A stretch of 64,000 bases of DNA. Source: Bacteroidota bacterium (GTDB taxonomy: Bacteria > Bacteroidota > Bacteroidia > 2-12-FULL-35-15). The notes beneath the pieces were generated by a model, which was given only the letters and a program-made list of their open reading frames with translations, did no database searches and was not told where the DNA came from. Below, in pieces: positions 1 to 8,962 of the stretch; position 1 is the stretch's first letter; the number at the start of each line of letters is the position of its first letter. The position numbers and the translations under genes are program-made. The DNA is taken from the NCBI GenBank assembly GCA_025963775.1, contig JAOQAD010000012.1:1-64000 (forward strand), read 5' to 3'.

Positions 1-1
1 A

Positions 2-1792
2 GATCAATACGCCGAGGCAAAACTGAATGAAAAACGTCTTTTTCTTCATGATGCTTTAATGCAGTCGGAGCAATTGTATATAAAATTCACATTGTCCGCC
101 AATTCCATTCACCTCATGCCCTTTGCTATCATTACAGCCCAGATCAATCTTGCAGTTTTACGGGAAAGGTATTCCCACGGAGCTGAATTATATATGGAAG
201 ACAGCAGCGAAACATGGAACAAAAGACTCAGGGAAAGACATGAGGAGTATAAAAAATTCTTCATGAAAAATTATTTGGCATGGTGTACATGGCGTGAAAA
301 ACAGATCACGTTTAAATGCGGTGTAACGCACGATCACAGTACACAGGGCGACGCCACAGGGAAAGTTGACGATAAGCTTACCGGGAAAACGATTGCCGAA
401 TACCGGGCGGAGAGGTGCACGATCAAAGACTATTTTAAAACAAAGTGTGAGGGATCGAAGCAACGCTATTATAATGAGCGCCATGCCGAAATGGCCGGCG
501 ATCTTGCCACAACCTTTCTTTTTAATAAATATTTGCCGGGCTCGGAAAGGAATGCACCTGAAATTATGGAAGGACTTAAAACGATCACGATGGGTCCCTA
601 TTTCTGGGAAGGCAGCGGTTCCAGCAACATAAGCAAAGCAAGCATAGTGGACAAGCCCGGTCCGGTAACATCCTTGCTCATTCGCGAGTATAACAGCGTG
701 GATATGATGCAGGTAAAATACCAGGATCATGACGGGAATAGCGTGGGCAACCCCAAAGGAGGCGAGCCCCATGATCTTAAGCCTGTTAAAAACACCCACA
801 TTACCGGAATGAACCTGGGCTTCGCCAAGTCGCGTGCAGCAGCCGGATATGATGTGTCAATTATTATCAGCATGGAGGTATTTTTCTCCGATGGTTCCAC
901 TTCGGGCAAGCTGGGCAACAGGGCTGAGTGGTCTGAATACTTCAGGAATGCCGTAGTTGATCCGAGCTACGCCCTGTATGGCGTGCAATACAATAGCGGC
1001 AGCGGCCCGGGCAATTCAAAAGGGATCAGCCTGATGAACCTTGATTTTATTCACTGTTCGTTGTTACCCGCCTACGACGATACACTTGAGGAGAAAGGTT
1101 GCGTAAAGCTGGATTGGCTGCACGTTTATGGGGATCCTGTATTCCACAAGCACGATACAATCCCCGATACATATGAGCAAAACTCTGTCCGGAATCTTAG
1201 AGGCCATAAACCGCTAGGGCCCGGCGAGGTCGATTTTTGGGGTATTCCTTCCAAAAGCCCGAATTCAATCTTTACCTACGATATAATCATCAAAAATGAA
1301 ACCAACGAATCAAGAAATATCGTGCTGGGAAACGACGGCAAGATTGGTGGCAATGCCAATGATGTGAATAGCGGAAATCAAACAGCCTATGGCGACAGAT
1401 CCACAACAATTTATCCAGGGACCGAGAAAACCATAAAAGCGGAAATGGATAGGGGGAGCTGTATAATCCATGTTCATACCCAGTTTACTAAGCGGACTAT
1501 TATTTTCAAAAGCGAGGTAGTTAACCCCGGTGATAAAGCACCTAACGAGGCGGTACTTATTACTAAAACCAAATGCAAGCCGGAGCAGTACAAAGAAGTG
1601 TTCAAGGATAGCTTCTGGCTGTCGACGGTTGAGCGCTATTACAGCGGCACAGAAATGCCTGCTAGTATGGACTATGTGATGGAATTTTCAATAAGCAATT
1701 TTGAGATCGACAGAGTATCGGCAACACATTGGGATGGCACTCACCTCGAATCAAAAGTAACGCTGAAAATAATTCTGAGGGATAACCTTTAG
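2..1792 (+). CDS. Partial protein with jacalin-like lectin region (5' end outside window)
   Basis: The frame is open to the left edge (first complete codon at base 2), so the first internal ATG at 59 is probably not the true start. Counting from that ATG, residues 1-175 are charged and helical-looking with no motif I recognise. Residues about 178-290 resemble a jacalin-like beta-prism lectin: VDMMQVKYQDHDG, a GG turn, then THITGMN and IIISMEVFFSDG. That suggests carbohydrate binding, but it is a visual match only. The last 280 residues are beta-rich and unassigned. No T9SS sorting domain is visible at the C-terminus. A strong 18-bp hairpin terminator follows 15 nt after the stop. Alternatives are a different lectin-like or toxin-associated beta fold. 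Confidence 0.6.
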   Translation, partial: DQYAEAKLNEKRLFLHDALMQSEQLYIKFTLSANSIHLMPFAIITAQINLAVLRERYSHGAELYMEDSSETWNKRLRERHEEYKKFFMKNYLAWCTWREKQITFKCGVTHDHSTQGDATGKVDDKLTGKTIAEYRAERCTIKDYFKTKCEGSKQRYYNERHAEMAGDLATTFLFNKYLPGSERNAPEIMEGLKTITMGPYFWEGSGSSNISKASIVDKPGPVTSLLIREYNSVDMMQVKYQDHDGNSVGNPKGGEPHDLKPVKNTHITGMNLGFAKSRAAAGYDVSIIISMEVFFSDGSTSGKLGNRAEWSEYFRNAVVDPSYALYGVQYNSGSGPGNSKGISLMNLDFIHCSLLPAYDDTLEEKGCVKLDWLHVYGDPVFHKHDTIPDTYEQNSVRNLRGHKPLGPGEVDFWGIPSKSPNSIFTYDIIIKNETNESRNIVLGNDGKIGGNANDVNSGNQTAYGDRSTTIYPGTEKTIKAEMDRGSCIIHVHTQFTKRTIIFKSEVVNPGDKAPNEAVLITKTKCKPEQYKEVFKDSFWLSTVERYYSGTEMPASMDYVMEFSISNFEIDRVSATHWDGTHLESKVTLKIILRDNL

Positions 1793-1807
1793 ACCAGCTG
1801 CCAAACC

Positions 1808-1847
1808 TTTAAAAGCCTTTTATGCACATGCATAAAAGGCTTTTAAA
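1808..1847. terminator. Bidirectional intrinsic terminator
   Basis: An 18-bp perfect stem (1808-1825 pairs with 1830-1847) with a 4-nt ACAT loop starts with TTTAAAAG and ends with CTTTTAAA, giving a U-rich tail on either strand. It sits between the convergent stops at 1792 (plus) and 1875 (minus) and can serve both genes. Confidence 0.9.
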
Positions 1848-1874
1848 TTTTACACTTGCGCCTCGAACATTCAC

Positions 1875-3047
1875 TTATCGCTTCTCCCTCCGCCCCGCCA
1901 GATATACAATCACACCCACCACTCCAACCGCAGAAAACAAAAACATTGCAGAAGGATTGAACATCACCCAGATCAATCCGGCGACTGAACTGGAGATCAT
2001 CGTAACGATGCTGGTGCAGCTTGCGTGGAAACCAATGGCAGTGGCTGTCTCAGTTGAAGGAACCGTGTTGGCGATCCAGGCTTTTGAAACGCCATCGGTA
2101 GCAGCGGCGTAAATTCCGTAGATAAAGAACAAGGCGTACATCATCCATTCATTCTGCAGGAATGCCATGCCGGCATACACGATCACAAAAAGAACAAGCC
2201 CGATGATGAACATTTTCTTCATCCCGATCCTGTCGGCCATAGAGCCTAAAGGATATGCAAACAAAGCATAAATAAGATTGTAGAACACATACACTCCGAT
2301 CACGTGAAGATCGTCCATGCCTGCTGCTTTCGCCATCAGGAGCAGGAAGACATCCGAACTGTTGAAAAGCGTGAAGAGCAGTAATCCCGTGACCAGCTTT
2401 TTAAATTCTGCAGGTGCAACCTTCCAATACAGGAAGAATGAAAAGAAATTACCCTTTTTTGAATTGAGAACAGGCTCCAGCTTCTTCTCTTTGATAAAGA
2501 AGGTAAGCGCCACCACAGCCATCCCGGGAATGAAAGTCAGGAGGAACAGGGTTTTATATTCACCGGGATAATAATACAGGAACAGGATCGCGAGCACCGG
2601 GCCGATAGCTGCACCAACCGTATCCATAGCGCGGTGCAGGCCAAACACTTTTCCTTTATTCTCTTTCGAGCATTCATCCGAAAGCATTGCATCACGCGCA
2701 CCTGTCCGCAAGCCCTTGCCCAGCCTGTCGCCTGTGCGGACCAGCAACACCCAGGCAGGATATGCGAAAAGTGCCATCAACGGCTTTGACAAAGCACTCA
2801 GCGTATAACCCCATTGAACAAAGGGAAGCCGCCTGCCCCGTTCATCCGATAATTTTCCGAAATATCCTTTTGAAATACCTGCCACTGCTTCCGCAATGCC
2901 TTCAAGAATTCCGATCCACAATGCAGTAAAGCCGATCGTTTTGAGGTAGATCGGCATTACAGGGATCAGGATCTCGCTGCCGATATCATTGAAGAGGCTG
3001 ATAAATGACAGCATCCAGATGGTGCGGGTGAAGATCTTTGAGTTCAT
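1875..3047 (-). CDS. Major facilitator superfamily transporter
   Basis: A 390-residue integral membrane protein, the usual length of a 12-helix MFS carrier. It opens with a hydrophobic helix ending in LIPVMPIYLKTIG, followed by GKLSDERGRR, an MFS motif-A-like cytoplasmic loop between TM2 and TM3. A second such loop, GSMADRIGMKK, lies in the C-terminal half. The substrate cannot be told from sequence; the loop DRLGKGLRTGARDAMLSDEC is typical of uncharacterised Bacteroidota MFS proteins. It starts 20 nt after the stop of the PafA-like phosphatase gene on the same strand, so the two are probably co-transcribed. An exporter or importer of a phosphatase product is possible but is only inference. 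Confidence 0.85.
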   Translation of the reverse strand: MNSKIFTRTIWMLSFISLFNDIGSEILIPVMPIYLKTIGFTALWIGILEGIAEAVAGISKGYFGKLSDERGRRLPFVQWGYTLSALSKPLMALFAYPAWVLLVRTGDRLGKGLRTGARDAMLSDECSKENKGKVFGLHRAMDTVGAAIGPVLAILFLYYYPGEYKTLFLLTFIPGMAVVALTFFIKEKKLEPVLNSKKGNFFSFFLYWKVAPAEFKKLVTGLLLFTLFNSSDVFLLLMAKAAGMDDLHVIGVYVFYNLIYALFAYPLGSMADRIGMKKMFIIGLVLFVIVYAGMAFLQNEWMMYALFFIYGIYAAATDGVSKAWIANTVPSTETATAIGFHASCTSIVTMISSSVAGLIWVMFNPSAMFLFSAVGVVGVIVYLAGRREKR

Positions 3048-3067
3048 CGATTAAGGGCTGAGGTAGT

Positions 3068-4705
3068 TTATTTCACCAAAAACGGGATCGGTTTGCCTGT
3101 GCAGCCATTCGGGAACTGGATGTTCAGCATCATTGCAAGCGTTGCGGCAACGTCTGTAATATATACCTGCTCAGCCGAACTGCCCTGTTTGATATTCCAT
3201 CCGTAAAAGATCAGCGGCACATGCGTATCATAGCTGTATGGCGAACCGTGCGTGGTGCCTGTTTTCTGGTAATCGACCCAGGCAGGCAGGTAATTGATGA
3301 GCACATCGCCGGAACGCTTTGCATTATAACCTTTCTGCATCAGGTAACGCGAGCCTTCCACAAAAGCAGCATTGTTCATGGTTGTAGCGGTGATCACTTC
3401 CGACACGCCATCCATTTTCTGTATAAAAGCCGCCGCATCTTCCTGCACCTGCTGCAGCATTAATTTTTTATCCTCTATCACTTTATGATTGAGGAACACC
3501 TGCTGGTTGGACATGGAAAGCACTAATGTATCGCCGTACATCTGCTTTAAATAATTTTTGAGGTCGGCGTTCAGCTTTCCTTCATCCACATACCCGGCAG
3601 GGACTTTCAGATCCATAAGGTAAGAGGGCACTTCGGGCGCAGCGTGATCAGCAGTAAGGAATACAAGTACGTTGTCTTTTCCAAGCTGTGTGTCAATGAA
3701 CTTCAGCAGTTCAGCAAGGTCCTTGTCGAGCCTTAAATAATCATCCTCCTGTTCCACAGAATTAGGCCCCCAGGCATGTCCTATATAATCAGGCGAAGAA
3801 AAGGAGATCGCTAAAAAATCAGTCGCTGCAGATTTTCCAAGGTTCTCATTTTTGATCACTTCAATAGCGAAATCCTTTGTAAGCGAATTTCCAAAAGGCG
3901 TGCTCCTGATCATGTTCAACCCGCCATTTGCAGCCATCAGCTTTGGCAGGTCATGCGGAAAAACTGATTTGCTTTCGCCTTTTGCAAGGCTTTCGTATTT
4001 GTTATCATCCTGGATGCTTTCGGTATACTGATCGATCGGAAGCAGGGTATTCCATGGTTCCGACATGTATTTCTTAGGCAATTCTTTTTTATTGAATTCC
4101 TGCACCCAGCCCGGAAGCGCAGTCATATAATAGGTGCTGGAAATAAAACTGCCGATGCTGCCATCGTACCAATATGCAGCATTTGCCACATGTCCCGCCG
4201 GCATGATCGCGCTGCGGTCTTTCAAAGCAATCCCGATCACTTTCGATTTCATGTTGGAAGAAATACGCAATTCATCAGTGATCGTTGTGGTAAGGTTGTT
4301 CACCGGCGAGCGCTTGCCTTCTCCTGAGGAAGTCCCGACCCCGTTTACAGCATTGTCTTCCGCGCAATACATATACTTCCCCGTTTTCCGGTCGAACCAT
4401 TCGTTCGCGATGATCCCGTGCACGGCAGGCGTTGTGCCTGTATAGATGGATGTATGCCCCGGGCCGGTGTAGGTCGGAACATAATTGTAATTTGTATTCC
4501 TGCAGAAGAAACCTTCATTCACAAGGCGCCTGAAGCCATCGTTACCGAACTTGTCCCAGTAGCGGTAAATGTAATCGTAGCGCATCTGGTCGACCACGAT
4601 GCCCACAACGAGCTTCGGTTTTGAAGGTGCAGCGGCAGGAGGAACTTTCCCGGCTGTGAGTGTGAATGAGAAAAGGCTGCAGATAATACCCAATGTAAAT
4701 TTCAT
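3068..4705 (-). CDS. pafA: PafA-type alkaline phosphatase (secreted)
   Basis: Zn-dependent phosphomonoesterase of the alkaline phosphatase superfamily, exported by a signal peptide (residues 1-18). The site known from Elizabethkingia PafA is visible: D39 (IVVDQMR), nucleophile T80 in VPTYTGPGHT, N101, K162/R164 (ALKDRS), metal ligands D306/H310 (SSPDYIGH), D353/H354 (TADH) and H486 (TTHGSPY). The N101, K162 and R164 set is what separates PafA phosphomonoesterases from related phosphodiesterases. The 545-residue length fits the family. It would release inorganic phosphate from organic phosphoesters in the periplasm or outside the cell. It is first in a likely two-gene unit with the MFS gene downstream. 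No Pho-box-like site was sought in detail. Confidence 0.9.
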   Translation of the reverse strand: MKFTLGIICSLFSFTLTAGKVPPAAAPSKPKLVVGIVVDQMRYDYIYRYWDKFGNDGFRRLVNEGFFCRNTNYNYVPTYTGPGHTSIYTGTTPAVHGIIANEWFDRKTGKYMYCAEDNAVNGVGTSSGEGKRSPVNNLTTTITDELRISSNMKSKVIGIALKDRSAIMPAGHVANAAYWYDGSIGSFISSTYYMTALPGWVQEFNKKELPKKYMSEPWNTLLPIDQYTESIQDDNKYESLAKGESKSVFPHDLPKLMAANGGLNMIRSTPFGNSLTKDFAIEVIKNENLGKSAATDFLAISFSSPDYIGHAWGPNSVEQEDDYLRLDKDLAELLKFIDTQLGKDNVLVFLTADHAAPEVPSYLMDLKVPAGYVDEGKLNADLKNYLKQMYGDTLVLSMSNQQVFLNHKVIEDKKLMLQQVQEDAAAFIQKMDGVSEVITATTMNNAAFVEGSRYLMQKGYNAKRSGDVLINYLPAWVDYQKTGTTHGSPYSYDTHVPLIFYGWNIKQGSSAEQVYITDVAATLAMMLNIQFPNGCTGKPIPFLVK

Positions 4706-4809
4706 ATTGTTTTTATTAATTGTTAATTTTATTCTTATATCAAAATCACTGTCGCCTGTTTCGGTACATCCTTCCTGGAAAAGGAAGGATACTCGAACTG
4801 ACGCAATTT

Positions 4810-5814
4810 TTAAAATTCCTTATCACTTTCTACGCCAAATAATTTTCCTTTTTGCCAGAGCTTTATTTCCTTTTTCATGGATTTGCTGTTTTGCTTAGTG
4901 AGCTCTTCCGGATCAAGCTTACTGAGGTCCGGCTTTCCTGCATTTACCCATGCCGTGTACCAGAAATTCGCTGTGGCTGCAACTGATGCCCTCATCTGCT
5001 TTTCCACCATTCCTTTTAGAGCGGTATGCAATTGTGCAGCATATTCATCGGAATAAACACTTTGCCCGAATTTGTTCTTGAGGATCTTTCCGTTCTCGGT
5101 TTTGAAAAGCTTGTCCTCCGTCATATTTTTCCTTAGTCCCAAATCTACCGCCAGCAGCGTATCTTTCAGCTTATGGGAATTAAAAATAATAGTCCGGATC
5201 TCTTTATTTATATCCTCAATGTATTTTGCATCGCCGGTATAATAATTATAATCCTTTCCGAACATTTCCGGCAGGCGCGATTCCCACAAAGCATGGATGC
5301 CTTTCTGGTTGCTCTGCTGCCCGTCGTAATTCGCGGAAGTGTGCAAAGGCATGTGCGCATCGCCGAGGTAATGCCCAAGGTCAGCAGCAATGAACAGGAT
5401 CTCTGTCTTCTTTTTTTCCCTGAATGCTTTGGTCAGCTTTTCCATCAGGTCCTGCATGTACCATGGTAAAATTCCGTTCGATTGTAAAAACTTATCATCG
5501 TATTTTTTCTTTGCCTCTTCCATGTTCTTCGGGAGACTGTCTACCGAACCGAAATTTTCCAGGTCAATAAAATGCCGCGGGCCTTCTGCCTTATCGTTGA
5601 TTGTGTATTTGCGAAGATCGGGCACTGTCGATTCCTGTGTAATGAAATCAATGTGATTGTAAAAGAAAGGGCGCATCTGCTCCGGCAATGCAAATACCGC
5701 TGCCCTGTCGATATGCTCATGCCCGAATGCGCCCCAGGAAATGATAAATGGTGCTACCGCCAGAAGGCAGGTGATTACTATAATGTGCAGCTTGCGGTGG
5801 TTTTTGATCTTCAT
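4810..5814 (-). CDS. S1/P1 nuclease - zinc phospholipase C superfamily protein
   Basis: A 334-residue exported hydrolase with an N-terminal hydrophobic segment (about residues 8-25). The mature protein starts near SWGAFGHEHI, matching the family rule that the processed N-terminal Trp and a nearby His bind zinc. Further likely zinc ligands lie in ADLGHYLGDAHMPLH (HxxxD-xH) and in GIHALWE, as in S1/P1 nucleases and bacterial phospholipase C. Substrate (single-stranded nucleic acid, nucleotides or phospholipid) cannot be decided by eye. Released nucleotides could feed the PafA phosphatase encoded next on the same strand after a 104-nt gap. A few hydrophilic insertions make it longer than the minimal family domain. 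Confidence 0.8.
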   Translation of the reverse strand: MKIKNHRKLHIIVITCLLAVAPFIISWGAFGHEHIDRAAVFALPEQMRPFFYNHIDFITQESTVPDLRKYTINDKAEGPRHFIDLENFGSVDSLPKNMEEAKKKYDDKFLQSNGILPWYMQDLMEKLTKAFREKKKTEILFIAADLGHYLGDAHMPLHTSANYDGQQSNQKGIHALWESRLPEMFGKDYNYYTGDAKYIEDINKEIRTIIFNSHKLKDTLLAVDLGLRKNMTEDKLFKTENGKILKNKFGQSVYSDEYAAQLHTALKGMVEKQMRASVAATANFWYTAWVNAGKPDLSKLDPEELTKQNSKSMKKEIKLWQKGKLFGVESDKEF

Positions 5815-6018
5815 TTTTTAATTCTTATTTGTATTAAAATTTAATTTTTGTTTTTACATTATGCATCCCGCACTTCCATTTACATTCGCTTTACACACCC
5901 CTTGCCCCTCTCGAGAGGGAAATTGCCGCTGCAAACCTTAAGATCATAGTTTAACTTAAAAAATCACATCTTACATTTGTTCCATCCATCTTCCCTCTTC
6001 CATCCCACATCATCCATT

Positions 6019-6387
6019 TTACACAGCTTGCTTTGCAAGGAACCAGATCAGCACAATACATACGCTTACGCTGATGAGGATATTCGCAATCGCCAGGAGC
6101 ATATTTCCCGAGCGCATCAGCTCCACTGTTTCATAGCTGAAGGTGGAGAACGTGCTGAAACCGCCGCAAAAGCCAACGACTACCAGGGTCCTGAAAGCCG
6201 GGTTTCCTTCTTCTTTCCCGTTGACATAAACAACCGTTAATGCCAGTATAATGCAGCTAAGCACATTCGAACAGAGAGTCGCAACGGGAAATGAGGATTT
6301 GAAATTTGTCCGTACAAGCTCCGAAATTCCGAACCTTGCAAGGCTTCCGAATCCGCCGCCTAAAAAGATCAAAAGCAGGTTACTCAT
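6019..6387 (-). CDS. crcB: Fluoride channel CrcB/FluC
   Basis: A 122-residue, four-helix membrane protein of the Fluc fluoride channel family, which lowers cytoplasmic fluoride as an antiparallel dimer. The N-terminal GGGFGSLARFG and the signature GFCGGFSTFSTFSYE (residues 72-86), with the pore Phe pair, are intact, and the conserved Asn of TM2 (N41) is present. Only 30 nt separate it from the upstream PAP2 gene, so there is no room for a fluoride riboswitch and it probably reads through from the PAP2 genes. It is a single copy; a paired fluc gene is not seen here. Confidence 0.95.
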   Translation of the reverse strand: MSNLLLIFLGGGFGSLARFGISELVRTNFKSSFPVATLCSNVLSCIILALTVVYVNGKEEGNPAFRTLVVVGFCGGFSTFSTFSYETVELMRSGNMLLAIANILISVSVCIVLIWFLAKQAV

Positions 6388-6417
6388 GTGTTTACTTTAG
6401 TTTAACAAATCATCAAC

Positions 6418-7008
6418 TTATTTTCTTCGCTTCTGAAGCCACAGGTTTGCCTTGTGACACAGGAAGGCTGAACCCGCACCTATCAGCGCACCTCCAAGCA
6501 CATCGCTGGGGTAATGAACCCCGAGGTGCATCCTTGAATAGCCGACAGAACAGGCCCAAAGATACGAAGGAACGGCCACATACCATTTCGGAAAAGCAAG
6601 GCTAACAGAAGTGGCTGTTGCAAATGCATCGGAAGTGTGGCCCGACGGAAATGAAGGGCTGCCGCCGCTGGTCGCTTTTTCAATAAAGGGATAGCTTACA
6701 TAAGGGCGCGTGCGGCCCACACTGTATTTAAGCCCGGTGGAGATTCCTGCCGCAAGCAGCAATGATCCTGTAATGTAAAGGCCTTTGTTTTTTATAGCGC
6801 TGTCGTGCTTTATAAAGCCTGTGGCAAGAACGGCAACCGGAAGCCCAATACTGACGGGGGTAATGGAGTTGGTGACCAGCTTAAATGTTCCATCCAGGCT
6901 TTTGTTCCTTCCCTTGTTGATGCTCTTTAATATATTAATATCAATATTTTGAGAAAGAACGGGAATGTATGCACAGCATAACAGGAGCATTGAAAAAAAC
7001 CGTTTCAT
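6418..7008 (-). CDS. PAP2-family phosphatase, exported or membrane-bound
   Basis: A 196-residue type 2 phosphatidic acid phosphatase. It has an N-terminal signal-like segment (residues 1-19, ending in VLSQ) and all three catalytic motifs: K94-x6-RP (KYSVGRTRP), PSGH (121-124) and SR-x5-H-x3-D (S158 to D169). Likely substrates are undecaprenyl pyrophosphate, phosphatidate or lipid A phosphates; the sequence does not choose. Its ATG overlaps the stop of the upstream PAP2 gene by 4 nt (ATGA), indicating translational coupling. The pair could act on successive lipid phosphates in the inner membrane. Confidence 0.9.
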   Translation of the reverse strand: MKRFFSMLLLCCAYIPVLSQNIDINILKSINKGRNKSLDGTFKLVTNSITPVSIGLPVAVLATGFIKHDSAIKNKGLYITGSLLLAAGISTGLKYSVGRTRPYVSYPFIEKATSGGSPSFPSGHTSDAFATATSVSLAFPKWYVAVPSYLWACSVGYSRMHLGVHYPSDVLGGALIGAGSAFLCHKANLWLQKRRK

Positions 7009-7580
7009 TCCGTTTTTATTTTTGATTCCGCAAGTACAAACAATTTGTAGACAATGACTCCTATCCCCATGCCGACAATGGCCCCAACAAGCACATCCGC
7101 GGGATAATGAACGCCATTGTAAATCCTGCTGTAGGCAACGAACGTTGCCCAGGTAAAAACAAAGAGCCCGAAATACTTAATTTTGTTTCTGAACAATAAG
7201 CTAAGGAACATGGCGAGCGCAAAGGTGTTTGCCGCGTGTGAAGAAATGAAGCCATACATTCCGCCTCGGCCGTCATTCAGATGCACCTGGTGCTGTATGA
7301 TAAGGTTATGGCAGGGACGGTATCTCAGGAAAACATTTTTAAAAACATGCACGGAGATCTGGTCAGAAAGCACAATGAGCAACACAGCGGCCAGTGCTAC
7401 CAACCAGACTTTTTTACCGTAATGCCTCCAGGCCAAAGCAAAGAAAAACAGGTACAGCGGGATCCAGAAATAACGGTGGCTGGCCCAGAACATGATGGGA
7501 TCGAAAAAGGAATTGTGCTTGCTGTTGAGAAACAGGAAGAGCCGGGTATCGAAATCTTTTATGGTACTGATAATATCCAT
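7005..7580 (-). CDS. PAP2-family membrane phosphatase
   Basis: A 191-residue multi-pass PAP2 protein, about 5-6 helices, without a cleavable signal. Motif 1 is K81-x6-RP (KNVFLRYRP) and motif 3 is SR-x5-H-x3-D (S151 to D162). Motif 2 reads ISSH (residues 112-115) instead of PSGH: the catalytic-loop His is kept, while Pro and Gly are replaced. SSHA is a common variant among undecaprenyl-pyrophosphate and lipid A phosphatases of this superfamily, so activity is likely retained. It is the upstream member of a 4-nt overlapping pair, with crcB downstream. Confidence 0.9.
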   Translation of the reverse strand: MDIISTIKDFDTRLFLFLNSKHNSFFDPIMFWASHRYFWIPLYLFFFALAWRHYGKKVWLVALAAVLLIVLSDQISVHVFKNVFLRYRPCHNLIIQHQVHLNDGRGGMYGFISSHAANTFALAMFLSLLFRNKIKYFGLFVFTWATFVAYSRIYNGVHYPADVLVGAIVGMGIGVIVYKLFVLAESKIKTE

Positions 7581-7663
7581 TCCATGCCTTTGTAGAAAAA
7601 GTTTTTTAGATTCTTCTCTTCACTCCGTTACGCTCAGAATGACAACACGTCCTCTATTCCTTT

Positions 7664-8692
7664 TTAATAATCAAACGAATTTTCCTTGCTGTTCAGCTGC
7701 TTCCAGATCTCATCCTTCAACTCAACAATACCCTGTCCCGATTGTGCAGAGATATAATGCAGGGGAACGCTTTTCTTTTCTTTGAAACGCTTGTTCAGGT
7801 CCTTTTTCATTTCAGTGAGCAGCTCTTCATCCAGCATATCACATTTGGAGATCGCAAGAATTCTTTTTTTATGGAGCAGCTCAGGATTGAACTGGTCCAG
7901 CTCATTCAGCAGGATCTTGTATTCTTTTACAATATCATCCGAATCTGCGGGAATTAAGAACAACAACGTGGAATTCCGTTCGATGTGCCTTAAAAAGCGC
8001 AGCCCGATGCCCTTTCCTTCGTGTGCCCCTTCAATGATCCCGGGAATGTCTGCCATCACGAATGATTTATAATCGCGGTATTTTACAATTCCAAGATTCG
8101 GGACCAATGTGGTGAACGGGTAATTGGCGATCTCCGGCTTTGCAGCGGAAACCACGGATAATAACGTTGATTTGCCGGCATTCGGGAACCCGACAAGGCC
8201 GACATCTGCCAGCACTTTGAGCTCAAGGACCTTCCACTCCATTCTTCCATCTTCTCCCGGCTGCGCATAACGCGGCGTTTGATTGGTGGACGATTTGAAA
8301 TGGTCATTTCCCAATCCGCCTCTTCCTCCTGGAACAATGATGATCTCCTGTCCTTCTTCGGTTATTTCGGCTTCTATCTCGCCGGTTTCAGCATCTTTAA
8401 CAATGGTACCCAGCGGCACATCCAGGATCTCATCCTTTCCTTCCTTGCCTGTCATACGCGCGCTTCCGCCACTTCCACCATCTTCAGCGATCACATGCTT
8501 CCTGTATTTCAGGTGGATCAGTGTCCAGAATTGCTTGTTCCCGCGGAGAATGATGTGTCCGCCCCTGCCGCCATCACCGCCATCAGGGCCGCCTTTGGCC
8601 GTGAGCTTGCTCCTGTGCAGGTGCACGGAACCGCCGCCGCCTTTGCCTGAGCGGCAACAGATCTTCACATAATCAACAAAATTTGTATCCAT
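7664..8692 (-). CDS. obg: GTPase Obg/CgtA
   Basis: Essential ribosome-associated GTPase for late 50S assembly and stress control. The Gly-rich Obg fold occupies residues 1-160 ([28 protein letters not shown]). The G domain follows with P-loop GFPNAGKS (168-175), switch I NYPFTTL, DIPG (215-218) and an NKxD-like SKCD. At 342 residues it lacks the extra C-terminal OCT domain of Firmicutes, as usual in Bacteroidota. It is the last gene of hpt-adk-obg on this strand, although a 270-nt repeat-bearing gap precedes it, so it may have its own promoter. Confidence 0.98.
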   Translation of the reverse strand: MDTNFVDYVKICCRSGKGGGGSVHLHRSKLTAKGGPDGGDGGRGGHIILRGNKQFWTLIHLKYRKHVIAEDGGSGGSARMTGKEGKDEILDVPLGTIVKDAETGEIEAEITEEGQEIIIVPGGRGGLGNDHFKSSTNQTPRYAQPGEDGRMEWKVLELKVLADVGLVGFPNAGKSTLLSVVSAAKPEIANYPFTTLVPNLGIVKYRDYKSFVMADIPGIIEGAHEGKGIGLRFLRHIERNSTLLFLIPADSDDIVKEYKILLNELDQFNPELLHKKRILAISKCDMLDEELLTEMKKDLNKRFKEKKSVPLHYISAQSGQGIVELKDEIWKQLNSKENSFDY

Positions 8693-8699
8693 ACCCTAC

Positions 8700-8945
8700 A
8701 CTACTAATTACTATCTACTAATTACGAATTTATACTAATCTACGAAATACGAACCTGTACGAATTTACGAATCTGTGTGTGTCATCCCGAGCTTGCCCGA
8801 AGGATCTTATTCAACACACCTACTAATTACGAATTTATACTAATCTACGAATTACGAATCGGAACGTCATTGCGGGGGCTTTTCGCTCGAAGCAATCTAT
8901 ACCAAGCCTTCCCACTTTCTCGACTCCGCTCGAAATGACAACGCA
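8700..8945. repeat. Non-coding interspersed repeats between obg and adk
   Basis: This gap holds two near-identical copies (about 8703-8752 and 8820-8860) of an AT-rich run containing CTAATTACGAATTTATACTA, then ACGAATTTACGAATCTGT, which recurs at about 23077. A copy of the GTCATTGCG...GAAGCAATC element (8871-8900) recurs at 31280, and a CTCGACTCCGCTCGAA palindrome is also present. None of it is coding. Confidence 0.75.
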
Positions 8946-8962
8946 CTAAGCACCTCAGAAAA

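Noticed and set aside
188-799. 203-aa minus-strand ORF inside the first gene
   Set aside because: Shadow of the plus-strand frame, which is longer, open to the window edge and has a plausible domain.
6388-6417. Fluoride riboswitch before crcB
   Set aside because: Only 30 nt separate the gene from the PAP2 gene; no space for the aptamer.
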